A stretch of 64,000 bases of DNA from Microbacterium phyllosphaerae. Lineage in GTDB: Bacteria; Actinomycetota; Actinomycetes; Actinomycetales; Microbacteriaceae. The notes under the pieces were generated by a model. It saw only the letters and a list, made by a program, of their open reading frames with translations, ran no database searches and was not told the DNA's origin. The DNA lies in assembly GCF_017876435.1 (NCBI RefSeq), contig NZ_JAGIOA010000001.1, forward strand, positions 2,604,001 through 2,668,000. The letters run 5' to 3'. The position numbers were made by a program, and so were the translations under genes. Below, piece by piece: positions 7,688-15,776 of the stretch (positions are counted from its first letter, which is position 1; each line of letters starts with the position of its first letter).

Positions 7688-10450
7688 TCAGTCTCCTACT
7701 GAGTCGCGCACACCGGAGATGGTGCTTGCGCGTCTCACCAGAGTGTTGACTTCGCGGGCGATCTCTCCCGGGTCTTGCCCGTAGATATCACCGTTGAAGT
7801 TGTACGTCGGACCGGCTGCCGCGCGTGATCCAGAGCCGCTGTTGTTGAACCCCAGACGGTTGCCTACCTCGAGCCACGTCCCATAGTTCTGCTGCTTCTG
7901 ATCCGACTTCGGAGAGATGTACGCCTCCCAGGGGAGCGTCTTCTCAGCGAACTTGTGGATCTCCGCGCCGCCCCGGTAGATACCCGAGCTCATGCCACCG
8001 TTAGCGAACGCCTTATACGAGTACAGGCCACCGTTCTCATTCCCGGCGACAAGACCACCCTGACCACCGAGACCCGTCGAGACATGCAACGACTGGTTAC
8101 CCGTCACACTCCGGAGAGCAGCCTGCACACGCATCAGCTCGGTGTAGACGGCAGACGTGCCGGTCAGGGTGAGGTTGATTGTCGGGTTCTTTGGGACGTT
8201 GTTGATCGATGCAGAGACATTCCCCATTGCCTGCGTCACCTGAGCAGCCGACCCAAGGTTCTGATCGGCCCACGCGACAGCTGCTTCACTCGATTCGCCT
8301 AGCGCCCCGCCCATCTCGATGATCTTGTCTCGACCGCGCTGCCACTCAGCCTGGGCGTCAGCGAGAGTCCCACCGTTCTCCAAGATGGCCACGGCAGAGT
8401 CAAGGTGCGCCTGCTCTACCTCGCGAATCGAATCACGGAACCGGATCGACGCATCATTCGTGCCCGTCAGAGAAGCGCCCTCAACAGCAGCAGCCTCCAC
8501 CAGCGCATTGATCGATGCCAACGCGTCATCGTGAGACTGCGTCATGTCCTTTGCTCCACCGGCAACATTCAGCAGCGCTTGCACCATGTCCTCAAGCTCA
8601 CCCACAGCAGCCTGAGTAGCGGCCTCGAAATCTTCGGTCGCAGCGGTCGCATCGTCCGTCGCTGATGTGCTCTCACGGTTTGCCTCAGCCTTCTCCCGAG
8701 CTGCCTGAGCTGCCTGATCGAGAGCGCCCGTTTCCTTCTCGATGTTGTCGCGCAGGTACACCGCCGAACTGTTCAGCTTGATGGATTCCTGATTCCAGAA
8801 GTCGTAGCCGTCGATCGCCGCCTGAGTCTTCGAGTTGACCTCATCGAGCGCGTCCGCGTTGCCCTCAATCGCCTTGCGCACCGTGTCGAGCGAGATCCCG
8901 AGATCCTTGGCAGCGTCCGCAGCAGAGTTGCCCTCGAGCCACAGGAACGCACCCTCCTTGGCGGTGATGTTCTCCGCGATGAGTTCACGCGTTGCCTTGG
9001 TGACCTTCTGGGTTCCCTCCGCGAGCGTGTCTGCGTACGCTTTCGCGCGCTCCTGAGCTCGAGCCTGAGCCGTAGCAAGCTCCGTCACGACGCCGGTAGC
9101 AAGCACGAGAGCGATACCCCACGGTCCGCCCAGGAACGAAGCAAACCTTGAGATGCCAGAGAGTGCTGATGCGCCCGAGACGCCAAGCGTCTGTAGTGCG
9201 ATCTTGAACGCGGCAAGCTTCGGAACCGCAATGAGAGTAGCTCCGCCAAGCAGCCCCACCCCCGCAGTCACCAGGCCGATCCACAGAACGCCTTGCTTAC
9301 CGGCGTCGGGGAGATCGTTGAAGCCGTCCACCAGGCCGGTGAGTCCCTGCACAAGCCCACGAAGAGGCCCATCAAGACCCTCACCCATCGTGATGAACGC
9401 AGTATCCAGGGCGCCCGTAAACGCCTCCCAATCACCAATCAGATTGTCGAGTCGCTGCGCCGCGGTTTCAGCCGCATAGCCCTGATCGTTGACAGCCTCA
9501 GTCCACTTTCGAACGCCGTCCGCGCCTTCGCTGTACAGAACGCTCGCGGCGCGCACAGCATCCGACCCGAAGATCACCGCCAGGGCCGCGTTTCGCTGCT
9601 CCGGGGTGAGATTCTTCAACGCGGTCTGCAAGTTGCCCGCGAACTTCTCCATTCCGACGAAGTTCCCCGACGCGTCGTAGGCGCTGATCCCCAGTTCCTT
9701 CATCTTGTCCGCGGCTTCCTTCGACTGCGGCGTCAAGCGCTGAAGCATGGATTTGAACGACGTACCGGCGTCCGAACCCAGCAGACCCTGGGAAGCGAAC
9801 GCCGCCAGAGTCGCCGTGGTCTCTTCGATCGATAGGCCCGTCTGAGCCGCAATCTGACCGCCCTGAGCGAGAGCCGCCGACAGATCCGACACGTCACCCA
9901 TCGCCTTACCGGCACCCGCGGCCAGAAGATCCGCCACATGCGACATGTCCTCACCACGCAGGTTGAACACCTTCAGTGCAGTAGCAGCAATACCCGCAGC
10001 ATCCGCAACCTCAAGCCCACCAGCAGCCGCAAGATCCAGGGCGCCCTTCAGACCACCACCCAGAATGTCCTTCGCCGACAGGCCAGCCTTCGCCAACTCC
10101 TCGATCGCATTCGCAGACTCAGTCGCAGAGAACACAGTTGACGCGCCCGCATCAAGGGCCGCTTCCCGCAGCGCATCCATGTTCGCGCGGGCATCATCGC
10201 CCGTAGCCGCAACATTCGACATTGCAGCGTCGAATTCCGCGTACTTCATCACAGCGACACCCACACCAGCCGCAATCGCCGCACCAGCAGCCAGCATCCC
10301 CGTGCCCAGCAGTGTCATCGCCTGATGCGTCTCAGCAAGCTTCTTACCCTCGTCCGAAACCTGCTTCGTCGAATCAGCAGCCTGATTCATCGCGCGGGCA
10401 AACTGTGAGATATCCGCCTCAAGGATTACAGCGGTAACGCGTTCAGCCAT
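7688..10450 (-). CDS. Phage tail tape measure protein (TP901 family)
   Basis: 920 residues. A hydrophobic MTLLGTGMLAAGAAIAAGVG segment precedes the TP901 core (about residues 65-360), with motifs such as STVFSATESANAIEELAKAG and GLLGSDAGTSFKSMLQRLTP. Further hydrophobic stretches lie near 395-425 and 445-465, with heptad-like helices after them. The C-terminus (FANGGMSSGIYRGGAEIHKF) is typical of siphophage tape measures. In phages this protein sets tail length and helps DNA entry. Here no tail tube, chaperone-frameshift pair or baseplate genes surround it. Its start overlaps the preceding stop by 8 bases. Confidence 0.92.
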   Translation of the reverse strand: MAERVTAVILEADISQFARAMNQAADSTKQVSDEGKKLAETHQAMTLLGTGMLAAGAAIAAGVGVAVMKYAEFDAAMSNVAATGDDARANMDALREAALDAGASTVFSATESANAIEELAKAGLSAKDILGGGLKGALDLAAAGGLEVADAAGIAATALKVFNLRGEDMSHVADLLAAGAGKAMGDVSDLSAALAQGGQIAAQTGLSIEETTATLAAFASQGLLGSDAGTSFKSMLQRLTPQSKEAADKMKELGISAYDASGNFVGMEKFAGNLQTALKNLTPEQRNAALAVIFGSDAVRAASVLYSEGADGVRKWTEAVNDQGYAAETAAQRLDNLIGDWEAFTGALDTAFITMGEGLDGPLRGLVQGLTGLVDGFNDLPDAGKQGVLWIGLVTAGVGLLGGATLIAVPKLAAFKIALQTLGVSGASALSGISRFASFLGGPWGIALVLATGVVTELATAQARAQERAKAYADTLAEGTQKVTKATRELIAENITAKEGAFLWLEGNSAADAAKDLGISLDTVRKAIEGNADALDEVNSKTQAAIDGYDFWNQESIKLNSSAVYLRDNIEKETGALDQAAQAAREKAEANRESTSATDDATAATEDFEAATQAAVGELEDMVQALLNVAGGAKDMTQSHDDALASINALVEAAAVEGASLTGTNDASIRFRDSIREVEQAHLDSAVAILENGGTLADAQAEWQRGRDKIIEMGGALGESSEAAVAWADQNLGSAAQVTQAMGNVSASINNVPKNPTINLTLTGTSAVYTELMRVQAALRSVTGNQSLHVSTGLGGQGGLVAGNENGGLYSYKAFANGGMSSGIYRGGAEIHKFAEKTLPWEAYISPKSDQKQQNYGTWLEVGNRLGFNNSGSGSRAAAGPTYNFNGDIYGQDPGEIAREVNTLVRRASTISGVRDSVGD

Positions 10451-10766
10451 TCGGCACCCCCCTCTTTTTCATGTCTCGAGCCAACGCCCGAAAAGCGTCT
10501 TGTGCCTGTGCGCCCAAACGCACGGCCTTTTTCGTGTCTATACGACGTTCTGGATCCCAAATATCAATCGGCGTGGAGTAATCCGCCGCCCGCTCCGCCG
10601 CAGTGAGAACTAAAAGCGCCAGCCCTCGAATTGCGTCGTCGACTGTGTCGAAAGCGTCAACCACCTCTGCCATGATTCGGCGGGTGTCCTCTGAGCCGGC
10701 GCGATTGGCATATGCCTCAACCAACCGATCCACGACCGCCCGATTCGCCGTCAACTTGTCGTCCAT
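10443..10766 (-). CDS. Hypothetical protein (107 aa) upstream of tape measure
   Basis: All-helical, charged, starting MDDKLTANRAVVDRLVEAYA. It occupies the place where tail phages usually encode tail assembly chaperones. I see neither the family nor a slippery frameshift sequence, so I do not assign that role. It overlaps the tape measure start by 8 bases and is surely co-translated with it. Confidence 0.6.
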   Translation of the reverse strand: MDDKLTANRAVVDRLVEAYANRAGSEDTRRIMAEVVDAFDTVDDAIRGLALLVLTAAERAADYSTPIDIWDPERRIDTKKAVRLGAQAQDAFRALARDMKKRGVPNG

Positions 10767-10779
10767 GCGTGACCCCTTG

Positions 10780-11127
10780 CTATAAAAATGCGGCCCATCC
10801 TCCTGGCGAGGTGGCCGCTGTATGTTGATTGTGATGTGGGGCGCATAGACCGCGCCCGTATTGTGGAGCGTTTGGATCTAAACCCAACTCGACCAGCTCG
10901 CGCCGTGTACGTGGGTAGTGGTCGGCTACCGTCGCGAAATCAAAACACCCGTCAATGACACAGATGTAATCGCGCGACAAGACAGCCGACCGGAACCGCA
11001 GATGCCCCTTCGTGCCATACACCTTGTTATCGACACGGGCACGCCGCGCCTCACGACGATGCTCAGGACACTTCGAAACCTTGTCGTCGTACAGGGCCGG
11101 ACAACCCGCCACCGCGCACACCCTCAC
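10780..11127 (-). CDS. HNH endonuclease-like protein
   Basis: 115 residues from a GTG that overlaps the previous stop (GTGA). An N-terminal CAVAGCPALYDDKVSKCPEH zinc knuckle is followed by CVIDGCFDFATVADHYPRTR and GLCAPHHNQHTA. Together these give the HNH beta-beta-alpha-metal core, with cysteines and histidines as zinc ligands. HNH proteins next to the terminase are common in cos-type phages and are needed for DNA cutting in several of them. A longer start at 11160 would overlap the preceding gene by 37 bases and seems less likely. Confidence 0.82.
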   Translation of the reverse strand: MRVCAVAGCPALYDDKVSKCPEHRREARRARVDNKVYGTKGHLRFRSAVLSRDYICVIDGCFDFATVADHYPRTRRELVELGLDPNAPQYGRGLCAPHHNQHTAATSPGGWAAFL

Positions 11128-11342
11128 CGGGTGCCACCAGCGCAACGCAGACACGCACACGTACTGCCCCCCGGATAGGGCGGGTACTTCGCGTACAACG
11201 CCTTGAGGAACGCCCGGTGTTCACTGACAGGGAGCGCCCGTAGTCCGTCCTCGCACTCCTGAAGTATCCTGAAGCGCTCGCGGGCACGTATGCGCCCGTC
11301 AGACGCCTCCTGCGGCCCCTCAGGCTCCTTCCAGTACGCCAC
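11124..11342 (-). CDS. Hypothetical protein (72 aa) between terS and HNH
   Basis: GTG start 4 bases after the small terminase stop; the end overlaps the HNH start. The sequence begins MAYWKEPEGPQEASDGRIRA and has a ALYAKYPPYPGGSTCACLRC tail with three cysteines that may bind zinc. Position suggests a packaging accessory protein. Family unknown. Confidence 0.55.
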   Translation of the reverse strand: MAYWKEPEGPQEASDGRIRARERFRILQECEDGLRALPVSEHRAFLKALYAKYPPYPGGSTCACLRCAGGTR

Positions 11343-11346
11343 GGGG

Positions 11347-11712
11347 TCACACCGCCTTGAGGCCGTGTCGGGCCGCTGCGCCCGCCTTAGCGCGCCGCGT
11401 ACGGAACTTCTCAGACGCGGCCTTGTCCTCTGGCAGATTCAACGCACCTACCAGCCGCAGGAAAGACGCCTGCAACATGCGAACCTCAGCGATCGCCGGG
11501 TGCAAGATCTTCTGCCCCATAGAACCCGCAATCACCGCACCATCCGTCGTGACCTGCTCCGACAGATCATCGATCCGATCCAACGTGCGACACGCCTCAA
11601 TCAGATACTCACGCTCCGCCACGGAGAACACCATTGGCCCCGTCAACGCATCCCAGAACGCAAGCCCACGCGCTCCCAGCCCCTCCGGGGGCAAATCCTC
11701 GTTCTCATCCAT
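11347..11712 (-). CDS. terS: Phage terminase small subunit (P27-like)
   Basis: 121 residues. LGARGLAFWDALTGPMVFSV, AEREYLIEACRTLDRIDDLS and an ATHGLK-like basic end match the P27-type small terminase, which recognises the packaging site and presents DNA to the large subunit. The ATG at 11712 has a GAGAAGAGG Shine-Dalgarno; a longer frame to 11766 is not protein-like. No large subunit follows, only small genes, HNH and the tape measure. A lone small terminase is a hallmark of phage satellites that redirect a helper's packaging motor. Confidence 0.82.
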   Translation of the reverse strand: MDENEDLPPEGLGARGLAFWDALTGPMVFSVAEREYLIEACRTLDRIDDLSEQVTTDGAVIAGSMGQKILHPAIAEVRMLQASFLRLVGALNLPEDKAASEKFRTRRAKAGAAARHGLKAV

Positions 11713-11766
11713 CCGAAACCTCTTCTCCTTTGCGCCTCCAAAGCCCCGAAAAACCAGACCCTCCAA

Positions 11767-11907
11767 GCACCGACCAAAAGTTGCCCTCTCCGGCGACTCC
11801 TAGCCGGTATGGGTTGGTGGGGGTGCCCCCTGGGGTGGGTGCTTTGTGTGCGGGGCATGCCGCGGGGCCAGTCGAGTTCGTGTCGACTGGCCCCGCGTGT
11901 GCGTTGG
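11767..11907. terminator. Intergenic gap with a perfect 15-bp hairpin
   Basis: Between the early small genes and terS. The stem 11861-11875 pairs perfectly with 11883-11897 around a 7-nt loop (arms contain GCGGGGCCAGTCGA). No T-run follows in the leftward direction, so it may be a partial terminator or an antitermination/processing site separating early from packaging genes. Confidence 0.6.
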
Positions 11908-12537
11908 CTAGTTCTTGTTTGGTACGTGTCCGAGTTCTCGCACGAGTCGCGCGTAGAGGTCTTCGGGCCGGCGTTCGGGGTGGAGGATTGCCGCGGTTGG
12001 CAGTGTCGTGAGTGCGGTGAGGTATTCGCTTGCGTCTACCGATCCGATGTGTCCGGTGTCGATGAGGATGTCGAGGCCTGCGTAGTTTGAGAGCAGCGGT
12101 GCGATGCCGGATGCTTCGGGCGCGGTGGTACCTCGTCTCACCTCATTGACGCCGAGGTCGCGGAGTCGCTTACGCCATCCCCGCATCTCTGCAGCTCGTG
12201 CTTCGTTGAGTTCGATCCAGGCAATGGACGCCTTCTCGACTGCACGGAGGGCTTCGACAAATGGGGTGGGGTCGTCGATTGCGGCTTCGATCTCGGCCCT
12301 CACTGCGCTGATGGCTTCGAGGCGGTCCAGCTCGGTCTGGGTAAGGGCCGCGGCTTCGATGCTCTCAATCCGCAGGTGCGCGAGGCGGGCGTCGGCTTCT
12401 GCTGATTCGAGGTCGCCGGGTTTGATCTTCGTGTTGCCGGTGCGGATCGATGCTCGGATGGCGTCGACTCGCTCGTCGGCTTCGCCCGCTGCTCGTGTTG
12501 CGGTCTCGATGTCGGTCGCGGTGTTCGTGGTGGTCAT
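11908..12537 (-). CDS. Hypothetical element protein (209 aa)
   Basis: A mostly helical, charged soluble protein starting MTTTNTATDIETATRAAGEA. The central part (about residues 40-130) has coiled-coil character and the C-terminus is more globular (SGIAPLLSNYAGLDILIDTG). No family recognised. It is the last gene of a tightly packed leftward unit whose starts and stops overlap by 4 bases. Confidence 0.65.
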   Translation of the reverse strand: MTTTNTATDIETATRAAGEADERVDAIRASIRTGNTKIKPGDLESAEADARLAHLRIESIEAAALTQTELDRLEAISAVRAEIEAAIDDPTPFVEALRAVEKASIAWIELNEARAAEMRGWRKRLRDLGVNEVRRGTTAPEASGIAPLLSNYAGLDILIDTGHIGSVDASEYLTALTTLPTAAILHPERRPEDLYARLVRELGHVPNKN

Positions 12538-12701
12538 GATTTCTCCTGGTTCGTCGGTCCAAGTTGGCGTGCTTTGCCTTGGACTGTGAGGTGGGCAAGG
12601 TTGCCTTGTTCGTACGCTGCGACGATCTCTTCGGGTGTAATCGTTCTGAGGTCGTGCCGAGTGAGTGGCGCCGGTCGTGGGTTGGCGTCGGTATCGGTCA
12701 T
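12534..12701 (-). CDS. Small protein (55 aa)
   Basis: ATG at 12701 with GAAAGG upstream; its stop overlaps the next start (ATGA). Sequence starts MTDTDANPRPAPLTRHDLRT, then ITPEEIVAAYEQGNLAHLTV, a pattern often seen in small phage early proteins. Function unknown. Confidence 0.6.
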   Translation of the reverse strand: MTDTDANPRPAPLTRHDLRTITPEEIVAAYEQGNLAHLTVQGKARQLGPTNQEKS

Positions 12702-12883
12702 GTTGTGACCTTTCTGCTGGATGTGCATTCGTCGCACGTGTTCGACCAGTGACCTTCGCTGTCTTTGGTCGACGCCCACCCGGCTGTTGTTGCTTGTCGG
12801 GTGAGCTCTGAGTTGGTGCAGTGTCGTCGTTCGGCAGTGAAGACGTTGGGGCAGGTATCGCAGAGCAGCGCCGGCCTGATCAT
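12698..12883 (-). CDS. Small putative zinc-finger protein (61 aa)
   Basis: Starts MIRPALLCDTCPNVFTAERR. It has two cysteine pairs, CDTC near residue 8 and CDEC near residue 50, plus histidines and a cysteine between, consistent with one zinc ribbon. Both ends overlap their neighbours by 4 bases. It may bind DNA or a helper-phage protein; no family recognised. Confidence 0.6.
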   Translation of the reverse strand: MIRPALLCDTCPNVFTAERRHCTNSELTRQATTAGWASTKDSEGHWSNTCDECTSSRKVTT

Positions 12884-13107
12884 CTGCGGTTCCGGAAGAT
12901 CACGCGGATGCCGCGGGAGTGCTCTTTGATGCTGATGTCCCACTTGCCCTCGGCTGTGAGGTGGGCTAGTGCGAGGACGTTGGCGGGCGATAGGTGTCCG
13001 AACGTGTAGTGCACGGCGTCTGTGGCGTGTGCTTCTCGTGCGGCCCACATGGTTGTGTCGATGCCAAGGCGTGTGAGCGTGTCGATGGGGTTGGTTGTGA
13101 GACTCAT
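12880..13107 (-). CDS. Hypothetical protein (75 aa)
   Basis: Starts MSLTTNPIDTLTRLGIDTTM. Compact alpha/beta content with LSPANVLALAHLTAEGKWDI and a basic end GIRVIFRNRR. Tight 4-base overlaps on both sides support it as a real gene. Function unknown. Confidence 0.6.
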   Translation of the reverse strand: MSLTTNPIDTLTRLGIDTTMWAAREAHATDAVHYTFGHLSPANVLALAHLTAEGKWDISIKEHSRGIRVIFRNRR

Positions 13108-13262
13108 GCGGTCTCCTTTCGTTCGGTCCAGTCGTGCGTGGGTAGTCGTTGTCCTGATGCTTCGAGCTGGGAGTAGTACCGGTTGAGCTCTCGAGCGAAG
13201 GCGACGGGGTCATCCCACGCGGACGACATTGCTTTCAGGTTCAGCGGTGCGGGCGCTTTCAT
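13104..13262 (-). CDS. Small protein (52 aa) after the replication gene
   Basis: ATG at 13262 with an AAGGAGG Shine-Dalgarno. Sequence starts MKAPAPLNLKAMSSAWDDPV and is helical. It follows the replication initiator gene by 13 bp. Function unknown. Confidence 0.6.
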   Translation of the reverse strand: MKAPAPLNLKAMSSAWDDPVAFARELNRYYSQLEASGQRLPTHDWTERKETA

Positions 13263-13275
13263 GCGCTGTTCCTCC

Positions 13276-14166
13276 TTACGCGTGTTTTGTGTAGTCGTAC
13301 ACACTGTCGGGGTCTCCCAATGAGTCTGCGAATGCTTGACCCGCTGCGCTCAGTGCGTCGTATTCGGGGTCGCTGGGTTCTGGGTAGTATTCGGCGTCGT
13401 CGGGTCTGCCGATTTCTTTCTTGTACCGGTAGATGAGGTTGTCGGCTTCGTCGCGGGTGAGTTTCCGCCACCGTTGCAATTGCGTTTCGTTGGGGATGCC
13501 GCCGCCTGTCCGGTATCCGATGTGGATGGCGAGGTCTTTGAGGTATGCGACCTGCTTTTCGGTGGCTCCGTTGATGTCTGGGAGATCGAATGAAAAAGGC
13601 TCATGCTCGCTTTCGGAGAAAGTGAGTGTTACATCTTCTTCATTGGTCTTCTTCTCATTGGTCTCGTTAGACAGACTCCGAGTCTGTGGGGGGCGCGGAC
13701 TCGGAGTCTGTGGGTCAGACTCGGAGTCTGTGGGTGCGAACCTCACGCCGTGTTCAGCAGGTGCTGAGTCGAGCTGTTTTGCGCGCTTACCCGCCGACTC
13801 GGAGTCTGTGGGTTTGGCCCGACGTGGGATGCGTGTGCCACGAGCGCTCTTCTTGGAGAGGCCAGCAGGACGTTCTTTCGCCGGGAGCGCCACGGTGTAG
13901 ATGTTGGGTTGGTTGTTGGTGATGGTCGAGCGGCGATCCACCGTGATCACTCCGTGCACCTCCTCAAGTCCCCTGACGGCCCTCTCCGCGCTCTTGAGAG
14001 ACATGCGCCCGAGATCCGCGATTGTGGTCATGCCCGGAAAACATGTGCCCGTGTTCGGGTTCCTGAACCTCAGCAGGACGGTGTATACCGTCAGCTCATA
14101 GAGGTTCATCGGGTGATCGTCTAGGAGCCAGTTGGGGACTCTGACGAATCCGTCTGTTCGTGCCAT
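13276..14166 (-). CDS. Replication initiator-like protein with winged helix; origin iterons inside the gene
   Basis: 296 residues. The N-terminus (about 1-100) is a winged-helix initiator-type domain: VRVPNWLLDDHPMNLYELTV, FPGMTTIADLGRMSLKSAER, then a wing VITVDRRSTITNNQPNIYTV. A low-complexity middle (about 105-185) contains the residues PTDSES three times. These are encoded by 18-bp iterons. The C-terminus (about 190-296) has a helical KQVAYLKDLAIHIGYRTGGG segment. The plan matches phage initiators such as lambda O, whose gene also carries its own origin. No helicase or primase gene is seen, so it probably recruits host or helper enzymes. Confidence 0.75.
   Translation of the reverse strand: MARTDGFVRVPNWLLDDHPMNLYELTVYTVLLRFRNPNTGTCFPGMTTIADLGRMSLKSAERAVRGLEEVHGVITVDRRSTITNNQPNIYTVALPAKERPAGLSKKSARGTRIPRRAKPTDSESAGKRAKQLDSAPAEHGVRFAPTDSESDPQTPSPRPPQTRSLSNETNEKKTNEEDVTLTFSESEHEPFSFDLPDINGATEKQVAYLKDLAIHIGYRTGGGIPNETQLQRWRKLTRDEADNLIYRYKKEIGRPDDAEYYPEPSDPEYDALSAAGQAFADSLGDPDSVYDYTKHA
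13674..13813. repeat. Four iterons inside the initiator gene (probable replication origin)
   Basis: Copies of GACTCGGAGTCTGTGGGT start at 13674, 13698, 13718 and 13796; the first differs by a central C and its last base. Each contains the palindrome GACTC-N-GAGTC. Start spacings are 24, 20 and 78 bp. Directly beside copy one, 13622-13672 is AT-rich and pyrimidine-biased, as an unwinding element would be. Iterons followed by an AT-rich tract inside the initiator gene is the organisation of the lambda origin. Confidence 0.75.
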
Positions 14167-14273
14167 GCGTCACCGCCCTTCGCCCGCTGTCGAGCTGCTG
14201 CGATGAGCGACTGTGATTCGCGAAACGCCTTCATCCGCTTCTGTGCGGCGGTCTCCTTCGGTTTGTCAGCCAT
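14121..14273 (-). CDS. Small basic protein (50 aa) overlapping the initiator start
   Basis: ATG at 14273 preceded by GAGGAAGGGG. Sequence starts MADKPKETAAQKRMKAFRES and continues QSLIAAARQRAKGGDAWHEQ, a basic helix. It overlaps the first 46 bases of the initiator gene in another frame, which suggests coupling. Function unknown; could be an early regulator. Confidence 0.55.
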   Translation of the reverse strand: MADKPKETAAQKRMKAFRESQSLIAAARQRAKGGDAWHEQTDSSESPTGS

Positions 14274-14348
14274 GTGTGCCCCTTCCTCGGGGTCGGATGT
14301 TCAGTTGAGATGGCACGGTGCCCCTGGTCGAAACGAGGGCACCGAGTC

Positions 14349-14660
14349 TTAGAGGGCGTCGATGTATGCGGTCACGAGATCCAAGAGCGCGTCGTCGTGG
14401 CAAAGGATCTCTGGTTCGTTGTCGTTGTTGAGGCCGTAGATCAGCGATCCATCAGCCGCGACGCGCCATTGCTCGATGACCGTGAACTTGTCGTCCTGGA
14501 ACTCGTAGCGGAACATTGCCCCACCGTCGTCGCTGATCTCGGTGAAGATGATGTGCCGAGCCCATCGTGGAGCGTTCTCGATGAGCGCTGGATGCGTGTC
14601 ACAGAATCTCGCCGCATCCTCGTTCACCACCGTGACTTGAGGGTGATTCAGCGTTTGCAT
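14349..14660 (-). CDS. Hypothetical protein (103 aa)
   Basis: Starts MQTLNHPQVTVVNEDAARFC. Acidic alpha/beta protein with a strand-rich centre (GGAMFRYEFQDDKFTVIEQW). The ATG shares one base with the previous TGA, so it is translationally coupled. No family recognised. Confidence 0.6.
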   Translation of the reverse strand: MQTLNHPQVTVVNEDAARFCDTHPALIENAPRWARHIIFTEISDDGGAMFRYEFQDDKFTVIEQWRVAADGSLIYGLNNDNEPEILCHDDALLDLVTAYIDAL

Positions 14661-15259
14661 CACGCACCCCTGGACATCAGCTTGGCTAGCCGCTGAAAGA
14701 TTTCGGCGGGGTCGTCGGGGTCGATCACGTTCGCGACTCTGAGGAGGTCGGCGCCTGTCCACCCGGTGCGGCCCGCGAGCTTCGAAGCCAACGCCCCTGG
14801 TGTGAGGTCCATTGCTCGTCCGAGGTCGAACACGTCGACTTCGCGGTCTGCGAGTAGGGCGTTGATCTCGGTGGTGATGAGTGCGTTGCCATCTCGCCGT
14901 GTCTGGCGGATGATCCGGTTATTGAAGTCCCTGCACACCCGCGCGGCCTCGGCGATGTTCGCGGCCTGTGCGACCTGCGCCGCGGTGTCACACGGACGCA
15001 CGTCACACGTATTGACTTCGAGCCGCCACATGTTGCGGGTGTCGTCGAACCACACTGTGAGATCGATGTCGACCGGGAACTCAAGGCTGAGGAACCGTTC
15101 GCCGTGCGGTCCCGGCTGCCCATCGAAGTACTCGGCTGCCGTCTTGATCTGCACTCCACGCTCAGCGAGGAAGCGCAGTTCTCGCCCGATCGCTGGGTCT
15201 TGGTACCAGCTCGAGGTGCTGGTCTCAGTGGCGTGCTGTACGCTGATTACGACAGTCAT
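14660..15259 (-). CDS. Hypothetical protein (199 aa) with C-terminal HTH-like segment
   Basis: Starts MTVVISVQHATETSTSSWYQ. The N-terminal half is strand-rich and unknown. The C-terminal part (about 145-195; DLGRAMDLTPGALASKLAGR then TGWTGADLLRVANVIDPDDP) has the spacing of a Cro/CI-type helix-turn-helix. It overlaps the neighbouring frame by 4 bases. A regulatory role is possible. Confidence 0.6.
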   Translation of the reverse strand: MTVVISVQHATETSTSSWYQDPAIGRELRFLAERGVQIKTAAEYFDGQPGPHGERFLSLEFPVDIDLTVWFDDTRNMWRLEVNTCDVRPCDTAAQVAQAANIAEAARVCRDFNNRIIRQTRRDGNALITTEINALLADREVDVFDLGRAMDLTPGALASKLAGRTGWTGADLLRVANVIDPDDPAEIFQRLAKLMSRGA

Positions 15260-15558
15260 TTTCGAATCTCCTTTGATGTGACTTCGCCCTCACCCTGGCC
15301 GGTGGGGGCTTTCTTCTTATGTGCGCGGATGGTTTCGCGTCCGCGACGTGTTTTGGTGAAGTGCAAGTGTGGGAGTATCCCGGCTAGCACTTCCGGCTTG
15401 ATCCGAAACAAGACGTGACCCTTGATGTCTACGACTGCGTAGTCGTCTACTCGGGAGTCGGTCATGATGTTTCGGACTGCGGCTTCCCCGGTTGGGTCCG
15501 CGTGCGGAGGTCGCCAACCGTCGTCGTGTGAATCCCGGCTCGAAGCAACGTGATCCAT
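15256..15558 (-). CDS. Hypothetical protein (100 aa)
   Basis: ATG at 15558; an internal ATG at 15465 (MTDSRVDDYAVVDIKGHVLF) is an alternative start. The core AVVDIKGHVLFRIKPEVLAG is alpha/beta and the C-terminus is very basic (FTKTRRGRETIRAHKKKAPT), suggesting nucleic-acid binding. It lies 17 bases after the excisionase-like gene. Family unknown. Confidence 0.55.
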   Translation of the reverse strand: MDHVASSRDSHDDGWRPPHADPTGEAAVRNIMTDSRVDDYAVVDIKGHVLFRIKPEVLAGILPHLHFTKTRRGRETIRAHKKKAPTGQGEGEVTSKEIRK

Positions 15559-15575
15559 GTCGCAGGCTGTATCTC

Positions 15576-15776
15576 TCACCCGGCGTCCGCGAAAGCCTCC
15601 GAGATGATCCGGTCGATCTCTGCGGCAGCAACGACAACGCGCCCGCCGATCTTGCCGGTCTTGATTTGCTCGGTGTGGATCATCCATCTGATCGACGCTT
15701 CCGAGCGACGAAGCTCGGTGGCGACCTCGTCCACGAAGTAGAAGCGCTTCTGCGGCACATCCGACGTGAGTGTCAT
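15576..15776 (-). CDS. Excisionase-like helix-turn-helix protein
   Basis: 66 residues. FVDEVATELRRSEASIRWMI followed by KTGKIGGRVVVAAAEIDRII is the winged-helix fold of phage excisionases and related MerR-like proteins. AAGGAGG precedes the ATG. It is the first gene of the leftward unit and is divergent from the repressor, the usual place for xis in satellites and temperate phages. Probably directs excision with the integrase. Confidence 0.72.
   Translation of the reverse strand: MTLTSDVPQKRFYFVDEVATELRRSEASIRWMIHTEQIKTGKIGGRVVVAAAEIDRIISEAFADAG

Noticed and set aside
10443..10766. Tail assembly chaperone with programmed frameshift
   Set aside because: Position fits, but there is no slippery sequence and no second overlapping frame.
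13674..13813. CRISPR-like reading of the repeated 18-mers
   Set aside because: Spacing is irregular (24, 20, 78 bp), there are only four copies, they lie inside a coding frame, and no cas genes are near; iterons fit better.
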